Shown here piece by piece: positions 33,037-45,667 of a stretch of 64,000 nucleotides of DNA. A program made the translations under genes and the position numbers. The notes under the pieces are model-generated. The model searched no databases, was not told the DNA's origin, and saw only the letters and a program-made list of their open reading frames with translations. Numbering within the stretch: the stretch's first letter is position 1; each line of letters opens with the position of its first letter. Origin of the DNA: Spinellus fusiger. Its lineage: Eukaryota > Mucoromycota > Mucoromycetes > Mucorales > Phycomycetaceae. The stretch is taken from NCBI GenBank assembly GCA_025094145.1, contig JALLLS010000017.1, positions 1 to 64,000 on the forward strand, given 5' to 3'.

Positions 33037-36000
33037 TGAACGAAAGAAAGGGTTTAAACAAGCCACTTTTGGCATGACTTTGATTTTCACGGTTCAGTAA
33101 GAATAGCTATTCACGTGGCTTTATTAGACTATAAATGAGCGTAAAATGTCGATGCTTTTAGCAATCCTTTGTAATAGAAGCATTTTCATTGCTTGCACTC
33201 TCAATGTAGAGCAGATCAGGGTGGCTTCTATTGCTAATAAGGTGTAAGGCCTTCATGGCTACTGAATGTGTCATAGGAAGGGCTTTAATTGCAAGCCAGG
33301 CTTCCTTCAGTGGCAAAACATTGACTAGACCTCTGTTTTATCAGGGCTAGTTTGTTTGAAAGAAAGTAATCTATGGAGTTGTAGCGTTGTATAGGTCATA
33401 TCTCTTTTTTATTATCACCTATTCTGTCTCTATAGAGAGCAATTCACCTGTCTCCAAATACTGAAGTGGCTTTGGGAATCCATTCACTCATTGGGATAGA
33501 AAGAAGTTAAGCCCTACAGCACCAACCCTCTCCGTGTAAATAGCACACATATAGTTTCCATGATTTATGAGTTCTTATTCAACTACTTACTCTTCATAAT
33601 ATCATTCTTTTTGATATAGGAAGAGTAGTGCTTGGGAAATAACCTCAGTTTGAATACAAACTTGACTGTCCCTTTTTTCTTTCTTTTATTATCTCTTTAT
33701 TATCCATAGAACGTGATGCCTAATAAGTGTCTAAAACAATTATCACACGGAAACAAGGGTTGTTTACTCTTTCTCTGGCTATCACACAGGGGTATTCCTA
33801 CACATCTATTTTAGAGAAGAAACTCTCCACGTGGCTAATAAGAAACGAAATTCATAATTCCAATCTAGCACACGTAGTTATAATATAAATAATCACTTTA
33901 AACAATACACTTGTAGGCGTAGATATGATAGATTCAAAGGACTTAGTCTTATAAACTGATTTTTTTTAGTTGTTAAGATGTGATTTCATATCCTTAGTCT
34001 TGTAGTATATCTATCTATCTATCTATCTATCACTGCTATTACGATTAAGATTACGATTACGATTACTATTACCACTACCACCAGTCATATCATTACCACT
34101 ACCACCAGTCATATCATTATCTTTATCATTAGCACTCTACATTAACGGTGTGTAGGCTCTCCCTACTATTGGTGTTTAAGAAGACCTACTAGGCATAATC
34201 ACAACGACTCCTTGTAAAATGTACTCAACCTGTCCCTTTGTCTTAATTTTCAGCAGTAACTACTAATAGAATACAAGGATACCTTTCATAATACAAGAAT
34301 AGGTTTTGGCCACAGTGCTTTAGCGGGAAAATTTCATTATCTCCTGAAGAATAGCTGATGAACGTCATTCTACATGAAAAGTTCTTTCTTTTTCTTTTTC
34401 TTTTCTTTCTTTTCTTTCCTTTCTTTCTCTTTCCAAAGTTACTCATCAAAAATAGCATTCCTCCTCTATTCTTAGATAATATAGCCATCCCGGTTAAATA
34501 ATCAATAGGCTAAAAAGATAAAAGAGCAAAATGGATTGTTCGTTCTCCATTGTCACTTCATATCCCTTTTATAGGGGATTAAAAATAGAAAATAAAAGCT
34601 CTATTCATAACTAGTGTGTTAATGAATATCATATGTGAAATCAACAAGAATAAGGTACAAAAAGAACATGTCAAAAGAAGAGCTAAAAGAAGAGTAAAAT
34701 AATAAAATAATAAAACTAGTCCCTTTTAATATGAGATTTATTACTTAGTAATTCTGTCATTTTGAGTTGCTGTATTCAAATGAATTACACTTTCCAATAG
34801 AATGTAACATTGATTGAGAATATACAAATACCAGTCTAATGCAACAATGACACATTTCTATTGCCGAATACAATACACATTGGACAATCTCCCACGACAT
34901 GCCTATCTTTTATAAAAAGAAAATATAGCTTCTTATTTTCTCCACGCAAATCTCTCTTTCTCTCTGTAGGACAAGTCTAATTGCACCTTTGCACTTTTAA
35001 TCTCTTTGTTACCTAGGTGTTCCTCTCTCTTTATCTCTCCTGATAAATCCAACTATAATCACATATGCAAATAGATCACTATAATGATAATGCTGTACTC
35101 TATATCTTTAAATATTTGAGTTTGGTATCATCACAATAAAAGAATATTTGTCAATCTACGGAAACTTATATCTGATTTACAGATCCCATTTTACACTCAT
35201 GTTCATACTAATAGATCTATTTATTTATGCATATATTCATAAATGCACCAATACCCAATTGTAAAATAAAAACAGATCCACAACAGTAAGCACATGGATT
35301 TTTATTTATTTATTTAGAATGTCTTTTTCAATATTTACTCATAGCTGTGATGATAAATGACAGAATAGCTATGTAGTTCATCTTTATACACATTCCTTTT
35401 TATTTAGTTGTTTTATTCATTTCATTTACAACACTAGACGTGCATTGAATTATCAACAGTTCTAACCATATAGCAGCCTAGAATTCCACAGTCACTGGCC
35501 ACTGAATACTATGAACAATGGTATTTGGCTATACTTACTTATAGTTCACCACTCAGAAATGATGTTTTACTAAATTATTCTAGACAGAAAAGACCCAATT
35601 TACAGTATGAGAGTCTATTGGTCAGATAAATTCAAAGAGTCTACTCTGTTTAATAGGTGTTCCTTGATGCTGCCAAGTAAAGCAGAATAGCAAAAGCAAC
35701 ATTCCAGTGCTCTACTCCACTTCCATTAAACCCCTGATAGACCATCTTTTTTATTTATTTATTGAGAAAACATGATCGAATAGATAACTAACCACATGAA
35801 GACAGTTCACATAACTACCCATATGAAGAAATCATAAATGACTGATATTGGCGTGCCATTATGTCCTATCCTGCATAGTTCATCAAGAAAAGGTTATAGT
35901 ATACACATGTCTTTTTATAATATATAGTTTTTTAGTAGTCTGTGAGCATTCAGTAATAGGCCAAGTTTTTATTTATTGAAAGAGCAGTGCGATGCCCCTA

Positions 36001-36839
36001 ACAAAAATAGCTATGCATACACGTTGATCAATGACTTTAGGGCTACTACAATGCCTTAATCTCTTATGGATATTCTTTTTTTTGCTATACCTTAGTATAC
36101 CGGCTAAATAGTATTCGATTTTATTGTTTTGTAGACCTAAGAAGGATAAAATGTATCCCCACTCCTCCCTAATATCTCCTCTCCTCTCTCACCTATATTC
36201 ATCTATAACACCTATTCATCTACACTCACTGACCTTATATACTCACCTAATCAAATAAAGGTTTTATGATCTGATGGGTTCATTCATTGCTTGCACGGCC
36301 ACTCTTTTACTAGGTGAATCCAGGCCCATTGTACTCTACACCCAAGTACAGGCACCTACACAGGTACATGCACAAACACAAACATGGAATCAGAAATGAA
36401 AATGTATCAAACTCACTCTGTTTATCCATGAACACAATAGCAGTGGTTATACCAAGGGTAATAAGCTATATTGAAATGGACACTCGAGTAGTCATTTAAA
36501 TAATATAATAAAAAGACAGCTAAACAAACAAACAGATCCAATAAATAAACATATTCATCCATACACATCTAATCTCTCCTTTTAATAAAAGGTCAATTGT
36601 ATGGTGTTTGCTAGAAGGTGCATGAGTGTTTCTGCACAGGTAGTCAGTTGCAGTGCCCTTTTCCCCTGTTCCCCCAAATAGTATCTACATACACCTCTCA
36701 ACTTACATACATCCACTTACCCCCATCCACCCCGATGCTCGATGAAAAAAAATCATTCGTACATATAAAGGTACGTTAAAAACTTTTTTACATACCAGTT
36801 TCTAACTGTCGTTTCTTTCCCTTATTTGCCTCTGCAACG
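33037..36839. other. 3.8-kb region without recognisable genes
   Basis: Longest gene-free stretch in the window. It holds simple repeats (ATCT near 34009-34030, ATTACGATTACG and ACCACTACC units near 34040-34110, a CTTT tract near 34380-34430), but no long ORFs, no tRNA and no match to the LTRs or LINEs. The last 100 bp should include the promoter of the MFS gene (TATAAAGG near 36765). Confidence 0.5.
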
Positions 36840-39338
36840 ATGACAGAAGAAAATAAATTTCAGACGAGTCGCTATCAATATTCTGTAGAATCAAGTGAAC
36901 TGGATGATATTTCTGCACATGCTAGTGGATCCAATATACCCCCGCCCATTGTATTGACAGGCACCCGTTTTGTCATTGTATTTGCTAGGTAATTTACAAT
37001 AGACCCTTTTGAATGAGATTTTTATTAGGATAATAAATCATAACCTGCATTATTCTTGTCATAGTTTGTTACTAGGCCTGTTTATGGCCACTTTAGATCA
37101 AACCATTCTTACCACTGCACTACCACTTATTTCTTCTGAATTTAATGCCTCTGACCAGCTAGGATGGGTAAGCTTTATTACTATTATTATTATTACTATT
37201 ATTATTTATTTAAAAATAAATAAAAAAGTCCCTCCTATTCCACTTACGACTCACTCCTATTATTAGGTAGGGTCTGCTTATCTATTGACTTCTAGTGGAT
37301 TTCAACCTATTTATGGTGTCTTTGCTGACATTATGTAAGTTATTGGGTGTATTCCATTAATGTTGCTTATTCTACCTACAGTGGTCATAAAACTGTCTAC
37401 TTGGTCTCCCTATCTATTTTCTTGATTGGGAGTATCCTTTGTGGAGCCTCCAAAACAATGCTTATGCTGATTATGTCTCGAGGTATGTAGCATAATTTAA
37501 TATAGCCTATTGGCTAACACTATGCACAGGTGTCCAAGGAATTGGTGCAGCTGGACTGATCACTATTCTTTTGATTATTATCTGCGACTTGGTATCCCCT
37601 CGTGAGAGACGTAGGTTATCTTTTATTTCACTTTATACGGGAGAAATGAAAGAGAGAAGGGGGATTCTTCTGAAACTCATACTATGGTAATGATAGCAAA
37701 ATATTTGGGTGGTCTTGGTGTTGCTATTGGTGTTGCTACTCTTGCTGGCCCACTTCTTGGTGGTTATTTTGCTGATCGACATATCTGGCGGTGAGTGTAT
37801 TTTATTTTTCTGTTCCATTTTTCATTTTTCTGTTTTATTTATTTATTTATTCTGTATGTTTTTCTGTACTCTGTCAACTCATGTATTGCATTCTTTAGAT
37901 GGGCATTCTATATGAACGGCTTTATTGGTGTTGTTGTGATTGCTGTCATTGTCTTTTTCTTCAAACTCCCTACTCACAAAGCAAGCAATGAGTCCATTAT
38001 GACACAGATTAAACGTGCAGACTACGCACCCGTCTTTCTTATGATGCCTGGCACCATTTGTGTATTGGCTGCACTGCAGTTTGGTGGTGAAAAGACATCG
38101 TGGTCATCTCCCAATGTGATTGCTCTCTTTACTGTTGGCTTTGCCTTGTGTGCTATTTTCATTGCCTGTGAAATATGGATTGTGCCCTATCCATTTATTC
38201 CTCGCCGTTTCGTGATGTCCCGCACCAATGTGGCTATCTGCATGGCCAACTTTACAGGTGGTGCCACTGACTATGCTATTATGTTCTTTGTCCCACTCTA
38301 CTTCCAACTTGTCCATAGTGATACAGCCACTTCTTCAGCCCTTGAACTGCTACCCTTCTTTATTTCTGCCGTGGTTGCAAGTTTCGTTACAGGCTTATTA
38401 ATTTCATGGACAGGCAGATACCGATTGATTTTATGGACAGGGTGTGCTCTTACTGTAGTAGGCACTTGCTTGTTGCAGACAACAACCATTGAGATGCCAC
38501 GCACTATTCAATATGTTTATCTTGGTATTCTTGGCCTTGGTACTGGTCTTTGCAAACAGACTTTTGTGGTTGCTGGCCAAGTCGCTGCCGATCCTAAAGA
38601 GTAAGTTACTTTTGATTCACTACCGATCAACTTACTTTTTGTTGTTGTTGTTGTTTTCTTCTATTTCAGTCTCTCACTTGCTACTTCCATCGGCCAATTC
38701 TTTCGGTAAGATCCTTTGTCTCCCCCTTTTTTCTTTATGGTCAAGAACAGCCATTGTCTTTATTTTTACTCTCAAATCTCGTTGGATTTCCTCATTTCTC
38801 CCTTCATTTTTCCCTGTTTGAGTTTTCCACTCTTTTCTTTTTAGCTTTGCCTATATGTTTCCTAAATTATATCTCCCTTATCTCATCTGATGTTCTATTT
38901 CTATAGTATTTTCGGAGGTGCCTGTGGTATTAGTATTGCGGAAACCATCTTCAGTTTCCGTACCAAGGCTGGGTTGGCAGATCTATCTCAGAAAACCCAT
39001 CAAAGCTTCACCCTCAAAAACATCAGTCTTATTAAATTTCTACCTGCTGCAGCCAAACGTCAAGTTCAGATTGTTTCTATTGATGCTATCAATAACATTT
39101 ACCGATTTAGTAAGTGAAAGAACATTTGGATGTATATGTGTTTTACTTTTGAAGATGCTTACCCTACTTTATCTTCTTCTTCCTCTTTGCAGCTGTTGCT
39201 TGTTGTATAGCTGCATTTTTGATTACCTTGCTTGTCAAGCATTATGATATTTGGAATGATGAATCCAAGATTCAGCCTACAGAGTCCAGCAGAGAAAATG
39301 ACACACACTCTAAAGTATTAGAAGGATCTCACGTATAA
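36840..39338 (+). CDS. MFS drug/proton antiporter, DHA2 (14-TM) type
   Basis: Ten exons (36840-36988, 37065-37167, 37267-37334, 37382-37482, 37530-37610, 37697-37790, 37899-38600, 38670-38705, 38907-39109, 39193-39338) join in phase to 560 residues. Motifs typical of DHA2 transporters: MATLDQTILTTALPLISSEF in the first membrane helix, the DLVSPRERPKYLGG loop (RERGKY-like), and GPLLGGYFAD with WRWAFYMN (motif C region). The N-terminal 45 residues are hydrophilic and the last 30 are acidic, both probably cytosolic. The family exports drugs, siderophores or basic amino acids at the plasma or vacuolar membrane; I cannot tell the substrate. Introns are 47-201 nt, one exon is only 36 nt, and spacing is generous on both sides. 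Confidence 0.9.
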
Positions 39339-40795
39339 TCTAACCAAATGACACCTTTTTCTATAGCTCACCCTTTCCTTCTTCTTCCCTCCCTATTTTT
39401 TTCTTCTTAATTTCCATTTCACTTTGTTATGTTTGTTTATTAAAGAGGTTAAATCCTCTTGTTTGTCAAAGCAAAAAAAAAGTCAATAAGCTTTGGTTCT
39501 ATTCAATAAAGCGATTTTTTTTGTAATTCTTTATTTTTGAGATGATGCACATCTTCAAATCCTCCTGTTTCTCCTGCTGCTCCTGATCATCTTCTGGGTC
39601 TCCTGTTTCTCCTTATTTTTTATTTTTGTTCCTGTTGCTGCTGTAGAGCAAAAAAAACCCTATCCATTGCCTACATAAGATCTATCCAAAGGCAAACTAT
39701 AAAAAGATTAAAAAAGAAAAAGAAAAAGAAAAAGAAAGCTAGCCATGATGGGTGTGTAGTGGTTGACTCGTGGATAAGCTATTTTTATGCGTGATTGTTG
39801 ACTCTTCTTTGAGAATGGAGACAAGGGGGCAAGTTCTTTTTTTTTCTTTTTTCTTTTATTTTTATGTTTTCATATTTATTTCCTTGTCTTTAGTAGATGA
39901 GCTGGATAGGTGTTGATGTTTATTTCTATATGAAATCTATTAAATAAAAAGAAGAAAAAGAAAGGTTCATTAAGGCATTGTAATATTATGTACAATGTAT
40001 TATTTTATGTTGATAGTTACATAGTTACATAGTTACATATTATATTTTTAAATTTTAGTAGTCTATAGATGACTAATAATAGTTTTTGTTTATAAAGAGA
40101 AAGCACATCAAGTACTGTTCACTGCAGATACTTGTTGAACTGTGGACATGTTATTCTCTATTCACAAAAGACTGCCAATAAACGACAATGTCACAAGTGT
40201 CATTTGTTAGCTACCTTTGTAATGGACTGTATCCCCACAGAAGAAGAAAAAAGACATAATGTATTTTATCCAGTAGTGGTGACAGTAGCCTTTCTTCATC
40301 AAGCCACTATCAGTTATTTCTTCTTATTTCTCTTAAATGCAGAGATGATGTAATGGCTATTTCTAATATAAAGCAGTAGGATGCATTTGCTGAACATTTC
40401 TCCATGAAAGAGAAAGAGAGAAAGAGAGAGAGAAAGTACTGATATTTACTTTTCTGGTAAACATGCATCGATGGAAAGATGTAATTACGCATGAGAGTCT
40501 AAATTACACATTGCATTTGCTATGGCTACTTGCTATGAAGATGGATGAGTTATGCACATTTCTTATTCTACCCTAAATGTCTGTCATTTCATCTCAGCTA
40601 CATCAACATCAGTATTACAAAATGCATTATTGATGACAAAGGACACATTCTTTAGCATTATTATTATTTCTACACTTTGCTGCTGACATGTGCCAACTCT
40701 ACACTGGCGCCACACTATCAAGCTGTATTTTAAAATGGGTAGTGGGTAGATTTTTAATGTAGGCGAGAATAGAGATGATAGTAATAGTGGTGTGG
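39339..40795. other. no gene seen
   Basis: AT-rich intergenic DNA between two convergent genes (MFS on plus, HEM3 on minus). Both terminators must be here; an AATAAA occurs near 39505. No convincing ORF. Confidence 0.5.
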
Positions 40796-41501
40796 TTAGT
40801 GACGCAGTGCTTCCAATATTTTGTCTGCACCCAAGAGAAGCAGTTGTTCAGCCACAGTACGTCCCAGTATTTCAGCCAATGCAAACTTCTCAACAGGGCT
40901 ACCTGACAAAACAATTGTGTTCTGGTATTCCACTCTCTGCTGACCATCCAGACTAGACACCAGGCCATGTAGGAAGAGTGTGTCCTTTTGCAGTACTGTG
41001 TTGACGCCAATGGGAACGGTGCAACCTCCCTCCAGAGTACGCATCAGTGCCCGCTCACAAACACACCGAATGCGTGAATCAGTATGGTTCAGGGTATCCA
41101 ACAGAGCCTGGGTTTCTTTATCTTCTTCACGACACTCTACACCCAAAGCACCTTGGGAGACAGCATAGAGTGAATCTGAGGTGGCGATGATTTCAGAAAT
41201 GCGGCTGTCGAGTCCAATGCGTACCAATCCAGCCACTGCCAAGACAATAGCACTGAATTTGCTATCTGGATCATCTAGTTTTGCCAAACGAGTATTTCTG
41301 ATAAATGTCAATACACCACACACAGATAGATACAGATACAGATATAGATATAGATATAGATATAGATATAGATATAGACATAGACATATATTCCAGTGAC
41401 CCTCTCCTATGGAAATGTAGAAAGAGAAGAATACTCACAAGTTTCCTCTCTAGTGTCCAGCCAAAGTCAATGCATAAGCATAAGAAATAGAGCATTCATG
41501 G

Positions 41502-41533
<32 letters not shown>

Positions 41534-42055
41534 CGCTATAGACACAGCAAGACAAGTGCACTCTTCCTCTCTTCTCTTCTCTTGAGCACTTACCATATCA
41601 TCAAATATCAAGTGAGGATATCGGGATTTAAGCTGGGCGACTCTTCTCAGACTGCTTGTGCCCACCACAGAACCCTTAGGAAGAGTGGAGAGTGTGTATC
41701 CTTTCATTTTAGGTGATAATACCAAAGCATCATGGGGATTTTCACGTTCAAGCACTGCTCCCAGATACATGCCCTCTGGAAGCACAGTAGGAAGGTCCTT
41801 TAAACTGTGCACAACAAAATCCACCTGTTTCTCAATCAATGCAATCTCCAATTCCTTTGTAAACAGAGCCTTTTCACCAATCTTACTGAGGGCCACATCC
41901 AGAATACGATCCCCTGAAGTCGTCATACTTTCAATAGAAAAGGTACAGGAAGGATGCTTTTTCTCGAGCAAATCCCGTACCAACTGAGTCTGGGTCATGG
42001 CTAACAAGGACTTGCGAGAACCAATCACATAATGTCTACTCTGCTGGGAAGTCAT
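40796..42055 (-). CDS. HEM3: porphobilinogen deaminase (hydroxymethylbilane synthase)
   Basis: Three exons, 41594-42055, an 11-nt micro-exon 41439-41449 and 40796-41297, join in phase to 324 residues. The enzyme links four porphobilinogen units into hydroxymethylbilane, the third step of cytosolic haem synthesis. Conserved features: [12 protein letters not shown] at the N-terminus, TSGDRI, KDLPT, GTSSLRR, then RGNLNTRLAKL, which only exists if the micro-exon encoding RGN plus two bases is included. GGCTVPIG carries the Cys that holds the dipyrromethane cofactor. Length fits the family. Start at [16 protein letters not shown]. It is divergent from HAP5 with a 437-bp shared upstream region. Confidence 0.95.
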
Positions 42056-42492
42056 AGTGCAAGAGAAAGGACTAGCAGAGAAGGGAAAGAAAAAGGGGAA
42101 GAAGAAGAGAAAATAATTATGATAATCATAATTATTATAATTATTAAAAATAAAAAAATAAAAAATAAAAAATAAAATAAAAAATAAAATAAAAAATAAA
42201 ATAAAATAAAATAAAATAAAGAACAAAAATGCAGACGGGAAGGGTCCTAGTGAATAGAGCCAACCTACTTGGCTTTTGCACACCAGTCACAAATAGAAAA
42301 AGGGAATCTGGTATGGAATGTCTCCCCACACACACACACACACACAAATTGATACACCCATCTCACATCATACGGAGTTTCAATACCTCCATCCACACTC
42401 AGTGCTAGTGCAAGTGACGTAACTGTAGGCCGAGAGAATTGTTTTAACCTGCCTGTATTATTTTTTCTTTTTCTCTTCTTTCCTTGGACACT
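42056..42492. promoter_or_regulatory. shared HEM3/HAP5 upstream region
   Basis: 437 bp between the two divergent start codons. It contains an (AAAATA)n tract (about 42145-42220) near the HEM3 start, a (CA)n run near 42329-42347, and pyrimidine-rich sequence just before the HAP5 ATG. I see no perfect CCAAT inside it; the nearest (ACCAATCA, about 42020-42028) is inside HEM3 codons. Confidence 0.6.
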
Positions 42493-43659
42493 ATGGCTTC
42501 AAAACACACGCAGGAAGATACTCAACAGCAGTCCTCTGCTGGCTCCATTATGCACCCTATTCCTAATCAGCAGTTCCAGTCGTCCAGTACTTCTGTGCCT
42601 GTGACTGCGCCTGGAGGTCATCCTGTGTTTAACCTTAATGAGTTCTGGCAAGAGCAAATGTCCATGGCAGAGAACTTTGATTCTGACTTTAAGAACCATC
42701 CTTTGCCACTTGCACGTATTAAAAAGGTGATGAAAACCGACCAGGATGTCAAGGTAAAGTGTGCAGCAGTGGTGTTTTTGTTTCTCCTTTCTCCTTGTCC
42801 AATTCTAATGCATTGGCCTTGGATAGATGATTAGTGCTGAAGTAAGCAACAGAACAAAAGACTATACATGCTTATCTGTAGGCGCCTATTCTCTTTGCCA
42901 AAGGATGTGAGATCTTTATTGCTGAATTGACTCGACGTGCATGGTAATCATTCATCTATTCATCTATCTATTTCTATCTATTTCTATCTATCTCTATCTA
43001 TTTCTATCTATCTCTATCTATCTCTATCTATCTATAAAGAGCAGTAGACGTGGTGACGAGGGTAGGATGGACTGACTTACACACTGACTTAGGGTGCACG
43101 CCGAGGAAAACAAACGTCGAACATTGCAGCGTTCTGATATTGCCACGGCCATCTCCAAGACAGACATGTGTGACTTTCTTATTGATATTGTTCCTCGTGA
43201 GGAGGCAGCCAAGACCACTGACACAGTAAGCACAGTAAGAGTGAACAAAGGAAGCAAGTGAATGGGGTGTAGTATTGACTCTAGAGTACAGCAGCAGAGT
43301 GCTCCTGTCTATGATCAGAATGCCTATGCCAACTACTACCAGCAGACAGCAGGGATGAACCAGTATACCCCTACACAGGTAAATGACTGACAGCCCTCAA
43401 TTCTTCCACTGATCTTTAGCCTTTGGATCCTGCTGCTTACTATCCCCAACTGTCACAGGTAAAGTAGGGTTGGGTGGGTGTAAAAGAGTTGGTTCTTACT
43501 GTCTATTGCTGTTTATCACCTTAGTTGACACCAGAACAAGTGCAGCAGTACCAGCTACAGTTGCAACAGTTTGCCACCCACCATCCTTATGCTCCTCCTA
43601 CAGGTGCAGAGGCCCAATTGCCAGCTAGCCAAACACCTTCTACAGTGAGAAGAAGCTAG
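42493..43659 (+). CDS. HAP5: CCAAT-binding factor subunit NF-YC (HAP5)
   Basis: Seven exons (42493-42753, 15-nt micro-exon 42827-42841, 42882-42943, 43093-43225, 43292-43378, 43420-43458, 43525-43659) join in phase to 243 residues. The histone-fold core runs [76 protein letters not shown] (about residues 75-155). It pairs with NF-YB/HAP3 and then NF-YA/HAP2 to bind CCAAT boxes in the nucleus. MISAE comes entirely from the micro-exon. The C-terminus is Gln/Tyr-rich, as in other NF-YC proteins. Start at MASKHTQED, since upstream in-frame codons are not ATG. The short exons 5 and 6 are less certain. Confidence 0.92.
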
Positions 43660-44208
43660 AACTCTTCTTCTGCTAATGTCATGGGCTTATTCTCTCACTC
43701 TCTCACTCTCACTCTCACTTACACATGCAATCACTCTCACTCTCACTTACACATGCAATCACTCTTACTCTCACTCTCACTCTGTCTCTTATACATATTA
43801 AATGCTCTCCACCCTCTAGATAAGATGAGCTGTGTGCACATGTCTTTATTATTACTTATGAAATGTGGGCGGACATGGCTCTATACTACTCAATAAGGAT
43901 GCATTGTTCGATCTGTAGTTGAATCCATAGCTAGATTCGTAGTTGAATCCAATGACGCCATTCCAAACACCCTTCCATCACCCTACCAACACCGTACAAG
44001 GCATGGCATCGGGTCTTCAAGTACATCCTCCAGAGAGGAGTGACTGTTTTCTTGGATGAAATAGGATGAGGGGATAGGGTGGAATAGTGAGTCATGCAGG
44101 GTGGACTGTGCTGTTGTTGCATTATTATTATTACTATTACTATTACTATTACTATTACTATTTGTATTATTTTTGTTTCTGTTTCTGTTTTTGTAGTGGT
44201 GACTGGTC
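43660..44208. other. intergenic, (CT/CA)-rich repeat
   Basis: Contains a CTCTCACT-type tandem repeat at about 43690-43785, including two copies of TTACACATGCAATCACTCTCA, and a (TTACTA)n run at 44127-44161 shortly before the next start codon. No gene seen. Confidence 0.6.
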
Positions 44209-45632
44209 ATGATAAAAGTAGCTGTGACTCGTCTTCTCCCTCCTCAGGCCCAAGTCTACCTGGCTTCCCAGACATTTGAACTTGTACAGTGGCAGGAGGA
44301 GACTGCTATCCCCAGACAAGAGTTATTGGCCCTCGTCAAAGGTAGTCCAAGACATAATACTAAGAATAAGAATAAGAATAGTAATAATAAAGAAGAGGCT
44401 TGTTAACAAAAGGAGGGGGCGGGTGGGTTTGATGGTTGTATTATAGGAGCCCATGCTATTTTCTGCTTCTTGACAGAGACATTGGATGAAGAAGTGCTAG
44501 AAGCAGCAGGTGCATTTGTGGCTCTAGTGTAATAGGTCACTGGGAGAAACTCACACAAGACACTGCTGTCTCTTTCTCCTAGGCCCCCAGCTAAGAGTGG
44601 TAACAACAATGAGTGTGGGCTATGATCACGTGGACACAGCTGCACTGAAGGTGCGTGATATTCCATTGGGCTATACGCCTGATGTGCTGACAGAAGCCAC
44701 TGCCGATACCACTGCCCTATTGGTACTGGTGGCAGCACGTCGCATTCGAGAGGTAAGTGACTGTTCATTTCTATACTTAATTTGAAAGGCCATTCATGCA
44801 GTAGAGCAAGGAGCAGTAGGTGGCTCACTTTCTTCTGTTGAGCTAAAATGTAGTGGGGGACATGGAGTCCAACATGGATGTGTGGACACCAACTCACAGG
44901 GAAGACACTGGGTGTGGTGGGACTGGGGCGGATTGGTGAGGCCACAGCCCATCGACTCAAGGCATTTGGAATGTCCGAGGTGCTGTACTGGGGAAGAAGC
45001 CGTAGATACCAGGCAGAAGAGAGACTGGGGGCTAAACACGTCTCTTTGGAGGAGCTGTTGGCGGTCTCTGATGTTGTGATTGTGTGCTGTGCCCTTACAC
45101 CAGAGACAAGAGGACTCTTTCATTATGGATCCTTCCAAAAGATGAAAAGAACGAGTGTAAGTGGATCCAGCCTATTCTGTGCCTAGAGTAAAAAGGGTGG
45201 GAATCTATAGGTCTTTGTGAATACAGCACGGGGGGGTATTGTGGATCAGGAAGGCCTTGGTAAGTCTGTTTTTTCTGTTTCTTTCTTTCTATCCTCTATA
45301 GTCTCTATAGTCTCTATAGTCTCTAGTATTTACAGTGTGTGTCTAGTACGTGCTCTACAAGAAAAGGAGATTGCGGCTGCTGGGCTCGATGTCACTACAC
45401 CAGAACCCTTGCCTATAGACAGTCCCCTACTCAAGCTATCCAATTGCACTGTGTTTCCCCACATTGGTACGATGATCAACCCCAAGGGCATTCCAAGTGC
45501 ATTCCTGGACTGATATGCTTGTTGTTAGGGAGTGCTACCTATGAAGCACGCGAGTCCATGGCTAGAGTGTGTGTGGACAATGTCCTTGCTGGGATTCAAT
45601 ACGAGCCACTGCCCTATGAAGTGAGAGAATAG
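44209..45632 (+). CDS. GRHPR: glyoxylate/hydroxypyruvate reductase (D-2-hydroxyacid dehydrogenase)
   Basis: Eight exons (44209-44341, 44447-44509, 44583-44752, 44789-44815, 44854-45156, 45211-45259, 45347-45466, 45529-45632) join in phase to 322 residues. The NAD(P)-binding motif is VGLGRIGEATAHR. Catalytic-region motifs are NTARGGIVDQEGL (Arg), LDVTTPEPLP (Glu) and FPHIGSATYEAR (His). TMSVGYDHVD and GAWGTWSPTWMCGHQLTG match GRHPR more closely than other subfamilies; the latter depends on a 27-nt exon. The enzyme reduces glyoxylate to glycolate and hydroxypyruvate to D-glycerate, in cytosol or mitochondria. No targeting signal is obvious. Its stop is 35 bp from the stop of SFT2. Confidence 0.93.
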
Positions 45633-45667
45633 GCTTATAAGATGCATTTAATTCTACTATGAAGGGA

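Noticed and set aside
41331..41390. Asp/Ile repeat ORFs from the GATATA tract in HEM3 intron 2
   Set aside because: It is a microsatellite inside an intron; the frames exist on both strands because the unit is 6 nt long.
41450..42283. N-terminal extension of HEM3 through the AAAATA tract
   Set aside because: The extension is low-complexity Phe/Ile sequence before the conserved start [16 protein letters not shown], and its first codon is not ATG.
43690..43800. Regularly spaced CTCTCACT repeat considered as a CRISPR-like array
   Set aside because: It has no spacer diversity and lies in a eukaryotic genome; it is a simple tandem repeat.
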